A stretch of 64,000 nt of DNA from Kibdelosporangium aridum (GTDB lineage Bacteria > Actinomycetota > Actinomycetes > Mycobacteriales > Pseudonocardiaceae). Positions 8,048 to 17,869 of the stretch are shown here, in pieces (the stretch's first letter is position 1; each line of letters opens with the position of its first letter). The position numbers were made by a program, and so were the translations under genes. The notes below the pieces were generated by a model. It saw only the letters and a list, made by a program, of their open reading frames with translations, ran no database searches and had not been told where the DNA came from. The stretch is taken from NCBI RefSeq assembly GCF_900176515.1, contig NZ_FWXV01000004.1, positions 1 through 64,000 of the forward strand, in the 5' to 3' direction.

Positions 8048-9259
8048 GTGACAGTCGCAATCACGGGTGGATACGTTGTTCCGGTCACGAGCGAGCCCAT
8101 CGAGGGCGGCATCGTGCTGATCGAGAACGGCAAGATCGTCGCGGTCGGTGCGGACGCCGATGTCGATGTGCCGGATGACGCCGAGATCGTCGACGCCTCG
8201 GGCACATGGGTGCTGCCGGGGTTTGTCGAGGCGCACGCGCACGCCGGCATCGGCGAGGAGGGCCTTGGCTGGGAAGGCCGCGACTACAACGAGATGACCG
8301 ACCCGAACGGCGCCAGACTGCGGGCGATCGACGGGATCAACCCGGACGACCAAGGACTGCGGGACGCGCTCGCCGGTGGAGTCACCACGCTGGTCGTGAA
8401 GCCCGGTTCCGGCAACCCGATCGGCGGACAGACCGCCGCGATCAAGGCGTGGGGCCGCACGGTCGACGAGATGCTGGTCCGGACGCCGTGCAGCCTGAAA
8501 AGCGCCCTCGGTGAAAACCCGAAGCGGGTGTACGGCGAGCAGAAGAAGCTGCCGTCGACCAGGCTCGGCGTGGCGGCGGTGATCCGTGACGCGCTGACCA
8601 AAACCCAGGACTACGTCAAGAAGCGTGACCATGCGGCCAGCGAGGACAAGCCGTTCGACCGCGACAACACCCTGGAGGCGCTGGCGCAGGTGCTCAGTGG
8701 CGAGGTGCCCTGGTGCCAGCACAGCCACCGCGCCGACGACATCGTGACGGCGATCCGGCTGGCCGACGAATTCGGCTACCGCCTGGTGATCAACCACGGC
8801 ACGGAGGGGCACCTGATCGCCGACCTGCTCGCCGAGCGGGAGATCCCGGTGATCATCGGCCCGCTGTTCACCAGCCGCAGCAAAGTGGAAGTCAACCGGA
8901 GGTCGCTGCGCAACCCCGGCATCCTGGCCAGGGCAGGCGTGAAGATCGCGCTGACCACCGACCACCCGGTCGTGCCGATCGACTTCCTGGTGCACCAGGC
9001 AACCCTGTGCGTGAAGGAAGGCCTCGACACCGACACGGCACTGAAGTCGATCACGGTCAACCCAGCGCAGATCCTGAACCTCGACGACCGAGTCGGCGCC
9101 CTCGCACCCGGCCTGGACGCCGACGTCGTGATCTGGTCCGGCGACCCACTGGACGTGATGAGCCGCGCGGTCCGCGTCTTCGTCGAAGGCAACGAGGTCT
9201 ACTACTTCGACGACGCCAAGGGCGAAGGCATCACCAAGAGCCCCTGGTACAGCGAATAA
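8048..9259 (+). CDS. Amidohydrolase family protein (imidazolonepropionase-like)
   Basis: The 403-residue protein belongs to the metal-dependent amidohydrolase superfamily. An N-terminal beta-sandwich with IVLIENGKIVAVGADADV leads to the metal motif GFVEAHAHAGIGEEGLGW, where the two His ligate metal. GTEGHLIADL follows mid-barrel, then ALTTDHPVVP with the catalytic Asp near residue 310, and DVVIWSGDPLDV closes the sandwich domain. Its many homologues act on cyclic amides or dipeptides, but the substrate here is unknown. The GTG at 8048 is chosen because translation from upstream gives a non-family extension. It starts 14 bases after the glycosidase stop, suggesting co-transcription, and ends at a clear terminator. 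Confidence 0.85.
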   Translation: MTVAITGGYVVPVTSEPIEGGIVLIENGKIVAVGADADVDVPDDAEIVDASGTWVLPGFVEAHAHAGIGEEGLGWEGRDYNEMTDPNGARLRAIDGINPDDQGLRDALAGGVTTLVVKPGSGNPIGGQTAAIKAWGRTVDEMLVRTPCSLKSALGENPKRVYGEQKKLPSTRLGVAAVIRDALTKTQDYVKKRDHAASEDKPFDRDNTLEALAQVLSGEVPWCQHSHRADDIVTAIRLADEFGYRLVINHGTEGHLIADLLAEREIPVIIGPLFTSRSKVEVNRRSLRNPGILARAGVKIALTTDHPVVPIDFLVHQATLCVKEGLDTDTALKSITVNPAQILNLDDRVGALAPGLDADVVIWSGDPLDVMSRAVRVFVEGNEVYYFDDAKGEGITKSPWYSE

Positions 9260-9268
9260 CCCGCAAAG

Positions 9269-9306
9269 CTGCCCAGGCGCTTCGAACCGCCGAACCGCCT
9301 GGGCAG
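9269..9306 (+). terminator. Intrinsic-type terminator hairpin
   Basis: Perfect 11-bp arms ctgcccaggcg and cgcctgggcag flank a 16-base loop, beginning 10 bases after the amidohydrolase stop. No U-tract follows, as is usual in actinomycetes. Confidence 0.75.
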
Positions 9307-9343
9307 CCGGGTGTGCTTGGGCAACGCATCCCCTTGCACACCA

Positions 9344-9485
9344 GCAACGGGTTTCGGACAGTGCCGGGGGCCACGCCGACATAGGCAATGGGTTTCGAGG
9401 GCGGGGTCGAAGGCCGCCGACGTATGGCGATGGACCCTGGAGGCCGCGCCGACGGATCAGGCGATGCGGCCCGAGCCCGCGTCGT
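9344..9485. repeat. Possible degenerate tandem repeat, about 41-nt period
   Basis: Related units appear to start at 9344, 9385, 9427 and, shorter, 9461. The first two share a gca-a-(c/t)-gggtttcg start and a gccgacat/gccgacgt end; the others are more diverged. The unit is seen by eye only. The rest of the spacer between the amidohydrolase terminator and the acyl-CoA dehydrogenase stop holds nothing else recognisable. Confidence 0.3.
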
Positions 9486-9562
9486 GACAAGGCGGCCGGG
9501 GTCAGCGGACACGGGCCAGCCAACCTGACCCGTGACTTCGCCATTGACATGCGAACCGAACG

Positions 9563-10711
9563 TCAAGCCATGTTCTTCAGTTCCCGCGCGATCACCATGC
9601 GCTGGATCTGGTTGGTGCCCTCGAAGATCTGCGGGACCTTGGCTTCTCGCATGTACCGTTCCACCGGGAAGTCCTTTGTGTACCCGGCGCCGCCGAGTAC
9701 CTGCACCGCGTCGGTCGTCACCTTCATCGCGGCGTCGGTTGCCACCAGTTTCGCGATGGATGCCTGCCTCTTGAACGGCAGCCCGCGATCGCGGCGTCGC
9801 GCGGCCTCCAGGTACATGGCGCGCGCTGATTCCACCGCCGCTGCCATGTCGGCCAGCAGGAATTCCATGCCCTGGAATTCGATGATCGACCGGCCGAACT
9901 GGGACCGTTCCTTCGCGTACTTCACGGCCTCGTCCAGTGCCGCCTGGGCCAGCCCCACGGCGCAGGCCGCGATGCCGAGCCGCCCGGAGTTCAACGCCGT
10001 CAGGGCGATCTTCAGTCCGATGCCTTCCTCGCCGAGCCGTCGGGTCACCGGCACCCGGGCTCCGTCGAAGATCATCTGCGCGGTCGTCGATGCCGTCATG
10101 CCCATCTTGCGTTCGGGCGCGGAGGCGGACAGGCCGGGTGTGTCGCCGGGGACGAGCAGGCAGCTGATGCCGCGGCCGCCGTCCGGTGATGTGCGGACCA
10201 TCGTCGTGTAGAAGTCCGCCTCGCCGCCGTGGGTGATCCACGCTTTGGTCCCGGTGACGACGTAGTCGGAGCCGTCCAGCACCGCTCGGGTTGACAGCGC
10301 CGCCGCGTCCGATCCGGCGTGCGGCTCGGACAGCGCGTAGGCCCCCAGCAGATCTCCGGCGAGCATGTCCGGCAGCCACGTGGAGCGTTGCTCGTCTGTG
10401 CCGTATTCGGCGAGGGCGTAGCAGGACATCGTGTGCACCGAGAGGCCGACGCCGACGGTCAGCCATGCGGCCGCGATCTCTTCGAGGACCTGCAGGTACA
10501 CCTCGTACGACACTCCGCCACCGCCCCATTGCTCCGGGTATGGCAGCCCGAGCAGGCCTGAGCGGCCGAGCAGGCGGAACTCTTCTCTCGGGAACAGTTC
10601 CTTCTCTTCGTACTCGCCGGCCTTGGGCGCCAGCTCGTTGGTGGCAATGTCCCGGGTCAAGGCGATGAGGTCTTCCGCCTCGGTGTCCGGGAGCAGACGT
10701 TCGACTGCCAT
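9563..10711 (-). CDS. Acyl-CoA dehydrogenase
   Basis: The 382-residue FAD enzyme performs the alpha,beta-dehydrogenation of an acyl-CoA thioester, the first step of beta-oxidation or of branched-chain amino-acid breakdown. Visible family signatures are YALSEPHAGSDAAAL and KAWITHGGEAD (signature 1 and FAD contacts), SRSQFG-type YAKERSQFGRSI, a DAVQVLGGAGYTKDFPVERY block, and FEGTNQIQRMVIAREL near the end, whose Glu is the usual catalytic base. Length matches the short-chain ACAD family. The start at 10711 has GGAG eight bases upstream; the frame extends further but without homology. The gene is divergent from a PfkB kinase with a 57-base spacer. Confidence 0.93.
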   Translation of the reverse strand: MAVERLLPDTEAEDLIALTRDIATNELAPKAGEYEEKELFPREEFRLLGRSGLLGLPYPEQWGGGGVSYEVYLQVLEEIAAAWLTVGVGLSVHTMSCYALAEYGTDEQRSTWLPDMLAGDLLGAYALSEPHAGSDAAALSTRAVLDGSDYVVTGTKAWITHGGEADFYTTMVRTSPDGGRGISCLLVPGDTPGLSASAPERKMGMTASTTAQMIFDGARVPVTRRLGEEGIGLKIALTALNSGRLGIAACAVGLAQAALDEAVKYAKERSQFGRSIIEFQGMEFLLADMAAAVESARAMYLEAARRRDRGLPFKRQASIAKLVATDAAMKVTTDAVQVLGGAGYTKDFPVERYMREAKVPQIFEGTNQIQRMVIARELKNMA

Positions 10712-10768
10712 CGCGGGATCTCCGTATGTATGCAGTGCTTGAGGACATCCCACATTACTATCCGGGCT

Positions 10769-11695
10769 GTGATCTTTGTCGCTGGTGAGGCACTTGTTGA
10801 CCTGGTGCCCGCGAAGTCCACACTCGACGGAGAACCGGGCGCTCTGCTGCCAAGGCTGGGCGGCGGCCCGTACAACGTCGCCGTCACGGTGGGTCGCCTT
10901 GGCGCACCGGTGAGTTTCCTGTCCAGGATCTCGGCTGACGACTTCGGCGAGGCCCTCGTCAACCGGCTCAACTTGTCCAATGTGGACACGAGTCATCTGC
11001 AGCGCGGGCCGGAGCCGACGACGCTGGCGGTCACCAGCCTCGGGCCGGACGGTGGCGCTCGGTACACGTTCTACGCCGAGGGCACGGCCGACCGCCTCTT
11101 TCAGGCACCTGACGAGCTGCCCGAGATGACCATGCTCTCGTTGGGCACTCTCTCGCTCGTACTCGAACCAGGCGCCAGTGCGTACGAGCAGGTCATGCGG
11201 CGTGCCGACGCGCTCACCGTGCTCGACCCGAATGTCCGGCCCGTGCTCATCGACGACCCGGGGGCCTACCGCGCCCGGTTCGCGAGCTGGCTGTCGGACG
11301 TTGATCTGCTCAAGTTGTCCGAGGAGGACGCCGAGTGGATCGCCGAAAAAGACGCCGTCGAAGCCGCCAAAGAATGGCACCGGCGCGGCCCGGCCGCCGT
11401 TGTCCTCACGCGCGGCTCGAAAGGGTTAGCCGTTGTTGCCGGGTCGGGTGAACTGATCGAGGTCCCGGCTACCCGTGCCCAAGTCGTCGACACCATCGGG
11501 GCTGGTGACACCGTGCACGGCGCATTGCTCAGTTGGTTGTATACAAAAGGCGTCCGTTCGGCGGAACACCTGCGTGACCTGGACAAGGATGCCTGGTCGG
11601 CGGCGCTGACGTACGCAGGCAAGGCCGCGGCGATAACGGTGTCACGGGCGGGCGCCGAACCCCCATTCGGGGCTGAACTGGGTCCAATCCTCTGA
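10769..11695 (+). CDS. PfkB-family carbohydrate kinase (fructokinase-like)
   Basis: The 308-residue protein is a ribokinase-fold sugar kinase. It begins IFVAGEALVDLVPAKS, has the glycine-rich sugar-binding stretch PRLGGGPYNVAVTVGRLG near residue 30-45, and the nucleotide/catalytic signature DTIGAGDTVHGALLSWL, with Asp247 as catalytic base. It likely phosphorylates fructose or a related sugar with ATP in the cytoplasm. The GTG at 10769 is favoured because homology starts there. It is divergent from the acyl-CoA dehydrogenase gene. Confidence 0.9.
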   Translation: MIFVAGEALVDLVPAKSTLDGEPGALLPRLGGGPYNVAVTVGRLGAPVSFLSRISADDFGEALVNRLNLSNVDTSHLQRGPEPTTLAVTSLGPDGGARYTFYAEGTADRLFQAPDELPEMTMLSLGTLSLVLEPGASAYEQVMRRADALTVLDPNVRPVLIDDPGAYRARFASWLSDVDLLKLSEEDAEWIAEKDAVEAAKEWHRRGPAAVVLTRGSKGLAVVAGSGELIEVPATRAQVVDTIGAGDTVHGALLSWLYTKGVRSAEHLRDLDKDAWSAALTYAGKAAAITVSRAGAEPPFGAELGPIL

Positions 11696-11900
11696 ATCGT
11701 TCTGTGAATCGATGTGAGAAGCGTCCCACCAGCCGTGTCTTAACTTACGCCGCACTGGGAGATTCGCGCCGGGAGCACTAGCGTTGGGGGTTGACAGGAC
11801 CCCAATGGGGCGGTGCTGCGGTGCGGCGATCGATCAGACCGCGTGCACGTGGCTTGATTCGCCAGATCCACCGCCCTGACCGATCGGGAGAGGGACGTTC

Positions 11901-13217
<1,317 letters not shown>

Positions 13218-13228
13218 GACGCTTCGCT

Positions 13229-13261
13229 GGGTGGTGCGTGTTCTGCGCGCGCACCACCCAC
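13229..13261 (+). terminator. Terminator of the citrate synthase gene
   Basis: Perfect 11-bp arms tgggtggtgcg and cgcaccaccca enclose an 11-base loop, 12 bases after the stop codon. Confidence 0.8.
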
Positions 13262-13277
13262 GCGATAGCGTTCCTGG

Positions 13278-13602
13278 GTGACGTCAGTCGTCTGGTTTCG
13301 CCGAGTTCTCCGGACCAGAGACCATCCTGCGCTGTTGTCCGCCGTACAAGGTCTTCACGCCCTTCGCCAGCCAGAGCATGGGTCGATCACGGTCGGCGCA
13401 AGCCCGCGGACACCGATGCGTCCAGTGTGGACTGGATCGACCCGCCCCGCAAAAGCCACATCCCCAAGGACCCCGCAGGTCCCGACCTGCCCGAGGCAGG
13501 CGAAGAGGCCGCGCTGAGCTCGCCTGGCGGGAGTTCTACGCGGATGTGTTGTGGCACAGGCCAGACAGCGCGCGCAAGAACCTGGACCGCCATCAAGCGC
13601 TG
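13278..13602 (+). pseudogene. Decayed deoxyribodipyrimidine photolyase
   Basis: Four fragments of a CPD photolyase/cryptochrome follow in the right order but in changing frames. From the GTG at 13278 the text reads VVWFRRVLRTRDHPALLSA (the N-terminal WFRRDLR motif). Next comes YKVFTPFA (13345-13369), then RAWVDHGRRKPAD and WIDPPRKSHIPKDP up to LPEAGEEAAL (to about 13515), and finally ELAWREFYADVLWHRPDSAR and KNLDRH (to about 13602), part of the FAD domain. The middle of the alpha/beta domain, the linker and the rest of the FAD domain are gone. At least three deletions or frameshifts are needed. The gene cannot make a photolyase. It abuts the convergent ABC permease gene. Confidence 0.75.
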
Positions 13603-14816
13603 ATGGCGTCCTTCAACCGGACGCGGCTTCCGGTGCGCAGTACCGCGTTGCGGTAGATCCGGCCACCGAGCCACGCCACGAACGCGATCCCGGCGAGGGA
13701 CAACAGGATCGACGCGACCTGCATCCAGATCGGCGCGACGCCCAACGCGGTCAGGCCGGGCATCAGGATCGGTGCGAACGGCGGCAGGATCGCCATGATC
13801 GTGGTCAGCGTGCTGTCGCTGTTGCTGATCAACAGGTTGATGGCGAAGATGAAGCCGATCACGATCACCATCGTGACCGGGGTGAGCACGCTCTGCGTTT
13901 CCTCCTGGCGCGACACCAACGACCCGACCGCGCCGAAAATGGTGGCGTAGAAGAAGAAGCCGATCAGGTACCAGAACAGGCCGGCGATCACACCGGCGAC
14001 CGCCGAGCCGGAGATCGTCAGCGCGCCGCTCGCCACCCCGGCCACCAGCCCGACCGCGGCGATCACCGCGAACTGGATCAGCCCGACGATACCGAGGCCG
14101 AGCACCTTGCCCGCCAGCAGCTGCCACGGCCGCACGGTCGCCAGCAGGATTTCCACGACGCGGCTGGACTTCTCCTCCACCACGCCCTGCGCGACCATCT
14201 GGCCGTAGATCATCAGTGCCATGTAGAGCAGGAACGCCACGATCAGACCGATCACCAGCCGCTGCCCCTGGTCGTCACCACGCGGCTCGAGCTGCTTGAC
14301 GTTCACCTGCGCGGCGGCCGCGGTGCCGAGGACCTCTTTGGGATCCAGGTCGGCCGCGGCCAGTTCGGAGGTCAGGATCTGCTGGCGCATCAGGCCGTTG
14401 AGCGTGTTGCGCAGTTCGGTGTTCAGCGTGTCCTTGACGGTCACCTGAAGCGAGCCGACCGGCCCGGTGACCAACGCGTCCAGATCGTTGTCGCGGACCT
14501 GCTGTTCGCCCTGCGCCGGATCGCCGATGTCGACGATCTGCACGTTGTGCCCCAGTTGCTTGGCCGATTCGACGATCTGCGGGCCGAGCGCGGTCGCCTG
14601 GCCGCTCAGCCCGACCGTGCTGCGCGCACCGTTGTCGAACGAGGAGCTCTGCAGCAGAACGAAAGCCGCGAGCACGACCACTGAGATGATCGTGCTGATC
14701 ACAAAGGACCGGGTGCGCAGCTTGGCGTTCAGCTCGCGACCCGCGATCAGCAGCACCGCCTGGGCAGGCTTCAACTCAGTGCCGATTCTCGATCCCGTAA
14801 TCGGATCTTCGGTCAC
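13593..14816 (-). CDS. ABC-2 type exporter permease (NatB-like)
   Basis: The 407-residue membrane protein has one N-terminal transmembrane helix (about residues 30-52), a large extracytoplasmic domain (about 55-185), then five to six helices to the end. It has the juxtamembrane VVEEKSSRVVEILLATVRPWQLL sequence pattern of the NatB/YhaP family. It forms an exporter with the ATPase encoded immediately upstream; substrates in the family include sodium ions and antimicrobial compounds. The GTG start overlaps the ATPase stop (GTGA) and has AAGGAGGG upstream. The gene ends over the photolyase remnant. Confidence 0.88.
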   Translation of the reverse strand: MTEDPITGSRIGTELKPAQAVLLIAGRELNAKLRTRSFVISTIISVVVLAAFVLLQSSSFDNGARSTVGLSGQATALGPQIVESAKQLGHNVQIVDIGDPAQGEQQVRDNDLDALVTGPVGSLQVTVKDTLNTELRNTLNGLMRQQILTSELAAADLDPKEVLGTAAAAQVNVKQLEPRGDDQGQRLVIGLIVAFLLYMALMIYGQMVAQGVVEEKSSRVVEILLATVRPWQLLAGKVLGLGIVGLIQFAVIAAVGLVAGVASGALTISGSAVAGVIAGLFWYLIGFFFYATIFGAVGSLVSRQEETQSVLTPVTMVIVIGFIFAINLLISNSDSTLTTIMAILPPFAPILMPGLTALGVAPIWMQVASILLSLAGIAFVAWLGGRIYRNAVLRTGSRVRLKDAISA

Positions 14817-15721
14817 TGCCCCTCCTTGACAACGTTGCGGTACAGCTCGGCAAGGGACGGTCGGTGCCTGCTGAACTCGTGCACCGGGCCGGTGTCCAAA
14901 GCAGTCTGCAGGATCTGCTGGTCGTCGACGTCGTCCGGGACACGCAGAGTCGTGCGGCCGTCCTGTTCGGACACCACCTCGACGCCAGGAATCCCCGCGG
15001 CCCAACCGGTCGGCGCCTTCGGTGCGTGCACAACAAGCTCGGACGCAGCCGAGGAGCGGAGCGCGTCGACCGTGTCACACGCGACCATCGATCCCTTGTT
15101 CACGATCCCGACCCGGTCGCACAACCTCTGGACAAGGTCGAGTTGGTGGCTGGAGAACACAACCGGGATGCCCTCGGCGGCTTTTTCCCTCAGAACCTGG
15201 CTCATCACGTCCACCGCGACCGGATCCAGGCCGGAGAACGGCTCGTCCAGCACCAGCACCTCGGGGTTGTGCACCAGCGCGGCGGCCAGTTGCACGCGCT
15301 GCTGGTTGCCCAGGCTCAGTTTCTGGACCTCGTCCAGCCGTCGCTCGCGCAGTCCGAGCCGGACGATCCAGTCGTCCGCGGCCCGATGGGCGCCATTGGA
15401 CGGCAGGCCGTGCAGCTTCGCCAGGTAGACCAGCTGATCGAGCACCTTCATCTTCGGGTACAGACCGCGTTCCTCAGGCATGTAACCGAACCGGCGGCGC
15501 GTGCTCAGCGTGATCGGCTCGCCCGCCCAGCGCACCGCGCCGGAATCCGCTTCGAGCACGCCCAGCGCGATGCGCATCGTGGTGGTCTTGCCCGCGCCGT
15601 TGCTGCCGACGAAACCGAACAATTCACCCGGCCGTACCTCGAATGTCATGTCTGACAAAGCGACGACGTCACCGTAGCGCTTGGAGACGTGGTCGATCTC
15701 CAGTCCCGCCTCAGGCACCAT
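14813..15721 (-). CDS. ABC transporter ATP-binding protein (NatA-like)
   Basis: The 302-residue ATPase shows Walker A GSNGAGKTTT (near residue 39), the signature LSLGNQQRVQLAAAL, and Walker B VLVLDEPFSGLDPV followed by the switch His in FSSHQLDLV. A C-terminal extension of about 80 residues (LRVPDDVDDQQILQTAL) matches the DUF4162-type tail common in exporters of this group. The ATG at 15721 has GGAAGG seven bases upstream. It is the first gene of a two-gene operon with the permease. Confidence 0.93.
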   Translation of the reverse strand: MVPEAGLEIDHVSKRYGDVVALSDMTFEVRPGELFGFVGSNGAGKTTTMRIALGVLEADSGAVRWAGEPITLSTRRRFGYMPEERGLYPKMKVLDQLVYLAKLHGLPSNGAHRAADDWIVRLGLRERRLDEVQKLSLGNQQRVQLAAALVHNPEVLVLDEPFSGLDPVAVDVMSQVLREKAAEGIPVVFSSHQLDLVQRLCDRVGIVNKGSMVACDTVDALRSSAASELVVHAPKAPTGWAAGIPGVEVVSEQDGRTTLRVPDDVDDQQILQTALDTGPVHEFSRHRPSLAELYRNVVKEGQ

Positions 15722-15775
15722 CGATCCTTCCTCGCTGGACGTACCCCCAGTATCCAGCCTGGAACCCGTCCGCGC

Positions 15776-17266
15776 TCAAGACCCTCGTGAGTGGTTACGC
15801 CGGTTGGTACCCGCATATTCTCCAACGATGTCTACCAGGGGGTTCGCCTCGGCGGGAATGAGGCCCACCCTGCTGCGGCGGTGCAGGACGTCTTCGGCGT
15901 CAAGGGCGCCTTCGTGCTCGAAAGCCCAGATCACCTCGGCGACCGTGAGATCTGTGTGCAGCCGGGCCGGGTCGAGCTTGGCGACCTGCACGGCTTCGGT
16001 GCCGTACTTGGCGATCAGCCTAGCCGGTGCGTCGATCCGGGTGAGTCGCTCGCGTGCGGTCGCGCCGACGAGCGGAATGTCCTTGGTACGGGCCGAAACC
16101 GTGGTCAGCTCGGTGGCATCGACCGCGTCGGCCGCCATTCGGCGGTATGTCGTGAACTTGCCGCCCACAACTGTGATCACACCGTTAGGTGCGGTGAGTA
16201 CGGCGTGCCGGCGGGAAAGGTCCGCACTTGCGCCTTCCGCGTCAAGCAAAGGCCGCAACCCGGCGTACGCGCCCTGCACATCGGCGCGGGTCAGCGGCCG
16301 TTCCAGCACAGAGGACGCGACCGACAGCAGGAAGTCCACATCGGATTCCGGTGCCTGTGGCACGTCGGGGATCTCGCCGTCCACCGGCTCGTCGGTCAGC
16401 CCGACGTAGATCCGGCCGTCCAACTGGGGCAGAACGAGCACGAACCGGTTGCGGGAACCCGGAATCGGCACGGTCAGCGAGGTGCCGGTGATGCCAGGCG
16501 AGGACAGCACTATGTGCGTGCCGCGCGAAGGCCGTAACCGCACCGAAGGAACCACTTGGCCTGCCCAGACACCGGCGGCGTTGATCACTTTCCTGGCCCG
16601 GACGTCGAATTCCGAGCCGGTCAGGGTGTCGCGCAAGCGTGCACCGTCGCCCTCGACGGAAACAGCCTTGGTCCTGGTGAGAATTCTCGCGCCGTAGCCG
16701 GCCGCGGTCCTTGCCAGCGCGACCACGAAACGTGCGTCGTCGATCAACTGACCGTCGTAGGAAAGCAGCCCGCCGCGCAACCCTTCGCGCTTCAACCCGG
16801 GCGCCAACGCAAGCGCTTCCGCGGCAGGAATTCGCCGTGGACGTGGCAGGAGATTCGATGGTGTGCGGGCGATCCGGCGCAGCAGGTCGCCCGCGTGCAG
16901 GCCGGTCATCGCCAGCGCACTGGAAACGCCTTCGTGCAACGGAATGAGCTGGGGGAGCGGCCGGGTCAGGTGCGGCGCGGTGCGCGTCATCACTATTCCG
17001 CGCTCGACCGCGCTCTCATAGGCGATCCCGACATCGCCGTTCGCCAGATACCGGAGTCCGCCGTGGATCAGCTTGCTCGACCACCTGGACGTGCCGAACG
17101 CGAGATCGTGCGCCTCGGCAAGGACCACCGAAAGGCCACGTGAGGCGGCGTCCAGCGCGACACCCGCGCCGGTCACCCCGCCGCCGATGACCAGCACGTC
17201 GACGACGTCCTGCGCAGCGGCCGCCATGTCCGCGGCCCGGCGGCTCGCGTTGAGCGAGGTGTTCAC
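15776..17266 (-). CDS. glpD: Glycerol-3-phosphate dehydrogenase (FAD, respiratory)
   Basis: The 496-residue flavoprotein oxidises sn-glycerol-3-phosphate to dihydroxyacetone phosphate and passes electrons to the quinone pool at the membrane. The Rossmann motif VLVIGGGVTGAGVALDAASR lies at residues 24-44, followed by WSSKLIHGGLRYL (FAD and substrate contacts), RGTHIVLSSPG, and VVGGKFTTYRRMA near residue 365. A C-terminal cap with EVIWAFEHEGALDAEDVLHR is typical. The GTG start overlaps the TetR stop by four bases, so translation is coupled. With the divergent alkyl-DHAP-synthase-like gene, the locus centres on the DHAP/G3P node. Confidence 0.94.
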   Translation of the reverse strand: MNTSLNASRRAADMAAAAQDVVDVLVIGGGVTGAGVALDAASRGLSVVLAEAHDLAFGTSRWSSKLIHGGLRYLANGDVGIAYESAVERGIVMTRTAPHLTRPLPQLIPLHEGVSSALAMTGLHAGDLLRRIARTPSNLLPRPRRIPAAEALALAPGLKREGLRGGLLSYDGQLIDDARFVVALARTAAGYGARILTRTKAVSVEGDGARLRDTLTGSEFDVRARKVINAAGVWAGQVVPSVRLRPSRGTHIVLSSPGITGTSLTVPIPGSRNRFVLVLPQLDGRIYVGLTDEPVDGEIPDVPQAPESDVDFLLSVASSVLERPLTRADVQGAYAGLRPLLDAEGASADLSRRHAVLTAPNGVITVVGGKFTTYRRMAADAVDATELTTVSARTKDIPLVGATARERLTRIDAPARLIAKYGTEAVQVAKLDPARLHTDLTVAEVIWAFEHEGALDAEDVLHRRSRVGLIPAEANPLVDIVGEYAGTNRRNHSRGS

Positions 17267-17853
17267 CGGCTCTCCAATGCGCCCTCGAGCATCTTGGCCA
17301 GCTCGTCGAGTAGCGCATCACTGTCCACATCAGACGTCGCTGGGCGCAGCGACAGCACGAAGGACTGGACGACCAGCAGCACCGCGCGGGCCTGCGTGGG
17401 CACGTCGGCGCCGCGGATCGAGCCGTCGTCGTGCCCGGCTTTGAGCTGGTCGGCGATGAACTGCTCGGTCAGCCGCTGCGTGCTGCCCAGCCGCTGCACC
17501 ACGTACGGCAGGATCAGTTCGGGTTCCAGGTCAAGCGCGGCCCGCATGATCGGGTTGTGTGTCAGCGCCTTGATCCCGGTGACCAGCCCGGTCACCAGCC
17601 GCTCGCGGGCCGTCGGCCCGGTCAGCGACGCCGATATCTCGGCGAGCAGCCCACCGAACTCCCTGGTCATCAGGGCCGCGATCAGGCTGCGTACGTCCGG
17701 GAAGCGCCGGTACAGCGTCATCCGGCTGACCTGGGCCCGCCTGGCCACCTCGGTGAGCGTGGTCCGGCCGACTCCGATCGCCAGCACACAGCTGCGCGCC
17801 GCGTCCAGGAGCACGTCGTCGTCGACTCGATAACTGTGACGTTGTGACGTCAT
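17263..17853 (-). CDS. TetR-family transcriptional regulator
   Basis: The 196-residue protein carries a standard TetR helix-turn-helix (about residues 28-52: RTTLTEVARRAQVSRMTLYR) and an all-helical ligand-binding half. It is co-translated with glpD and divergent from the FAD-binding oxidase gene. An inverted TGTGAC/GTCACA repeat overlaps its start codon, so it probably controls both directions. The effector might be a glycerol or lipid metabolite, by context only. Confidence 0.9.
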   Translation of the reverse strand: MTSQRHSYRVDDDVLLDAARSCVLAIGVGRTTLTEVARRAQVSRMTLYRRFPDVRSLIAALMTREFGGLLAEISASLTGPTARERLVTGLVTGIKALTHNPIMRAALDLEPELILPYVVQRLGSTQRLTEQFIADQLKAGHDDGSIRGADVPTQARAVLLVVQSFVLSLRPATSDVDSDALLDELAKMLEGALESR

Positions 17854-17861
17854 GTGTCACA
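17835..17861. promoter_or_regulatory. Candidate TetR operator in the glpD/FAD-oxidase divergent region
   Basis: The half-site tgtgac occurs at 17835-17840 and 17843-17848, and its inverse gtcaca at 17856-17861. The dyad covers the TetR start codon and lies 8 bases before the divergent ATG. Assignment to the adjacent TetR protein is inference. Confidence 0.5.
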
Positions 17862-17869
17862 CTGTACCC

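Noticed and set aside
9563..11380. 605-residue version of the acyl-CoA dehydrogenase
   Set aside because: Everything upstream of 10711 lies antisense to the PfkB kinase and is not part of the family.
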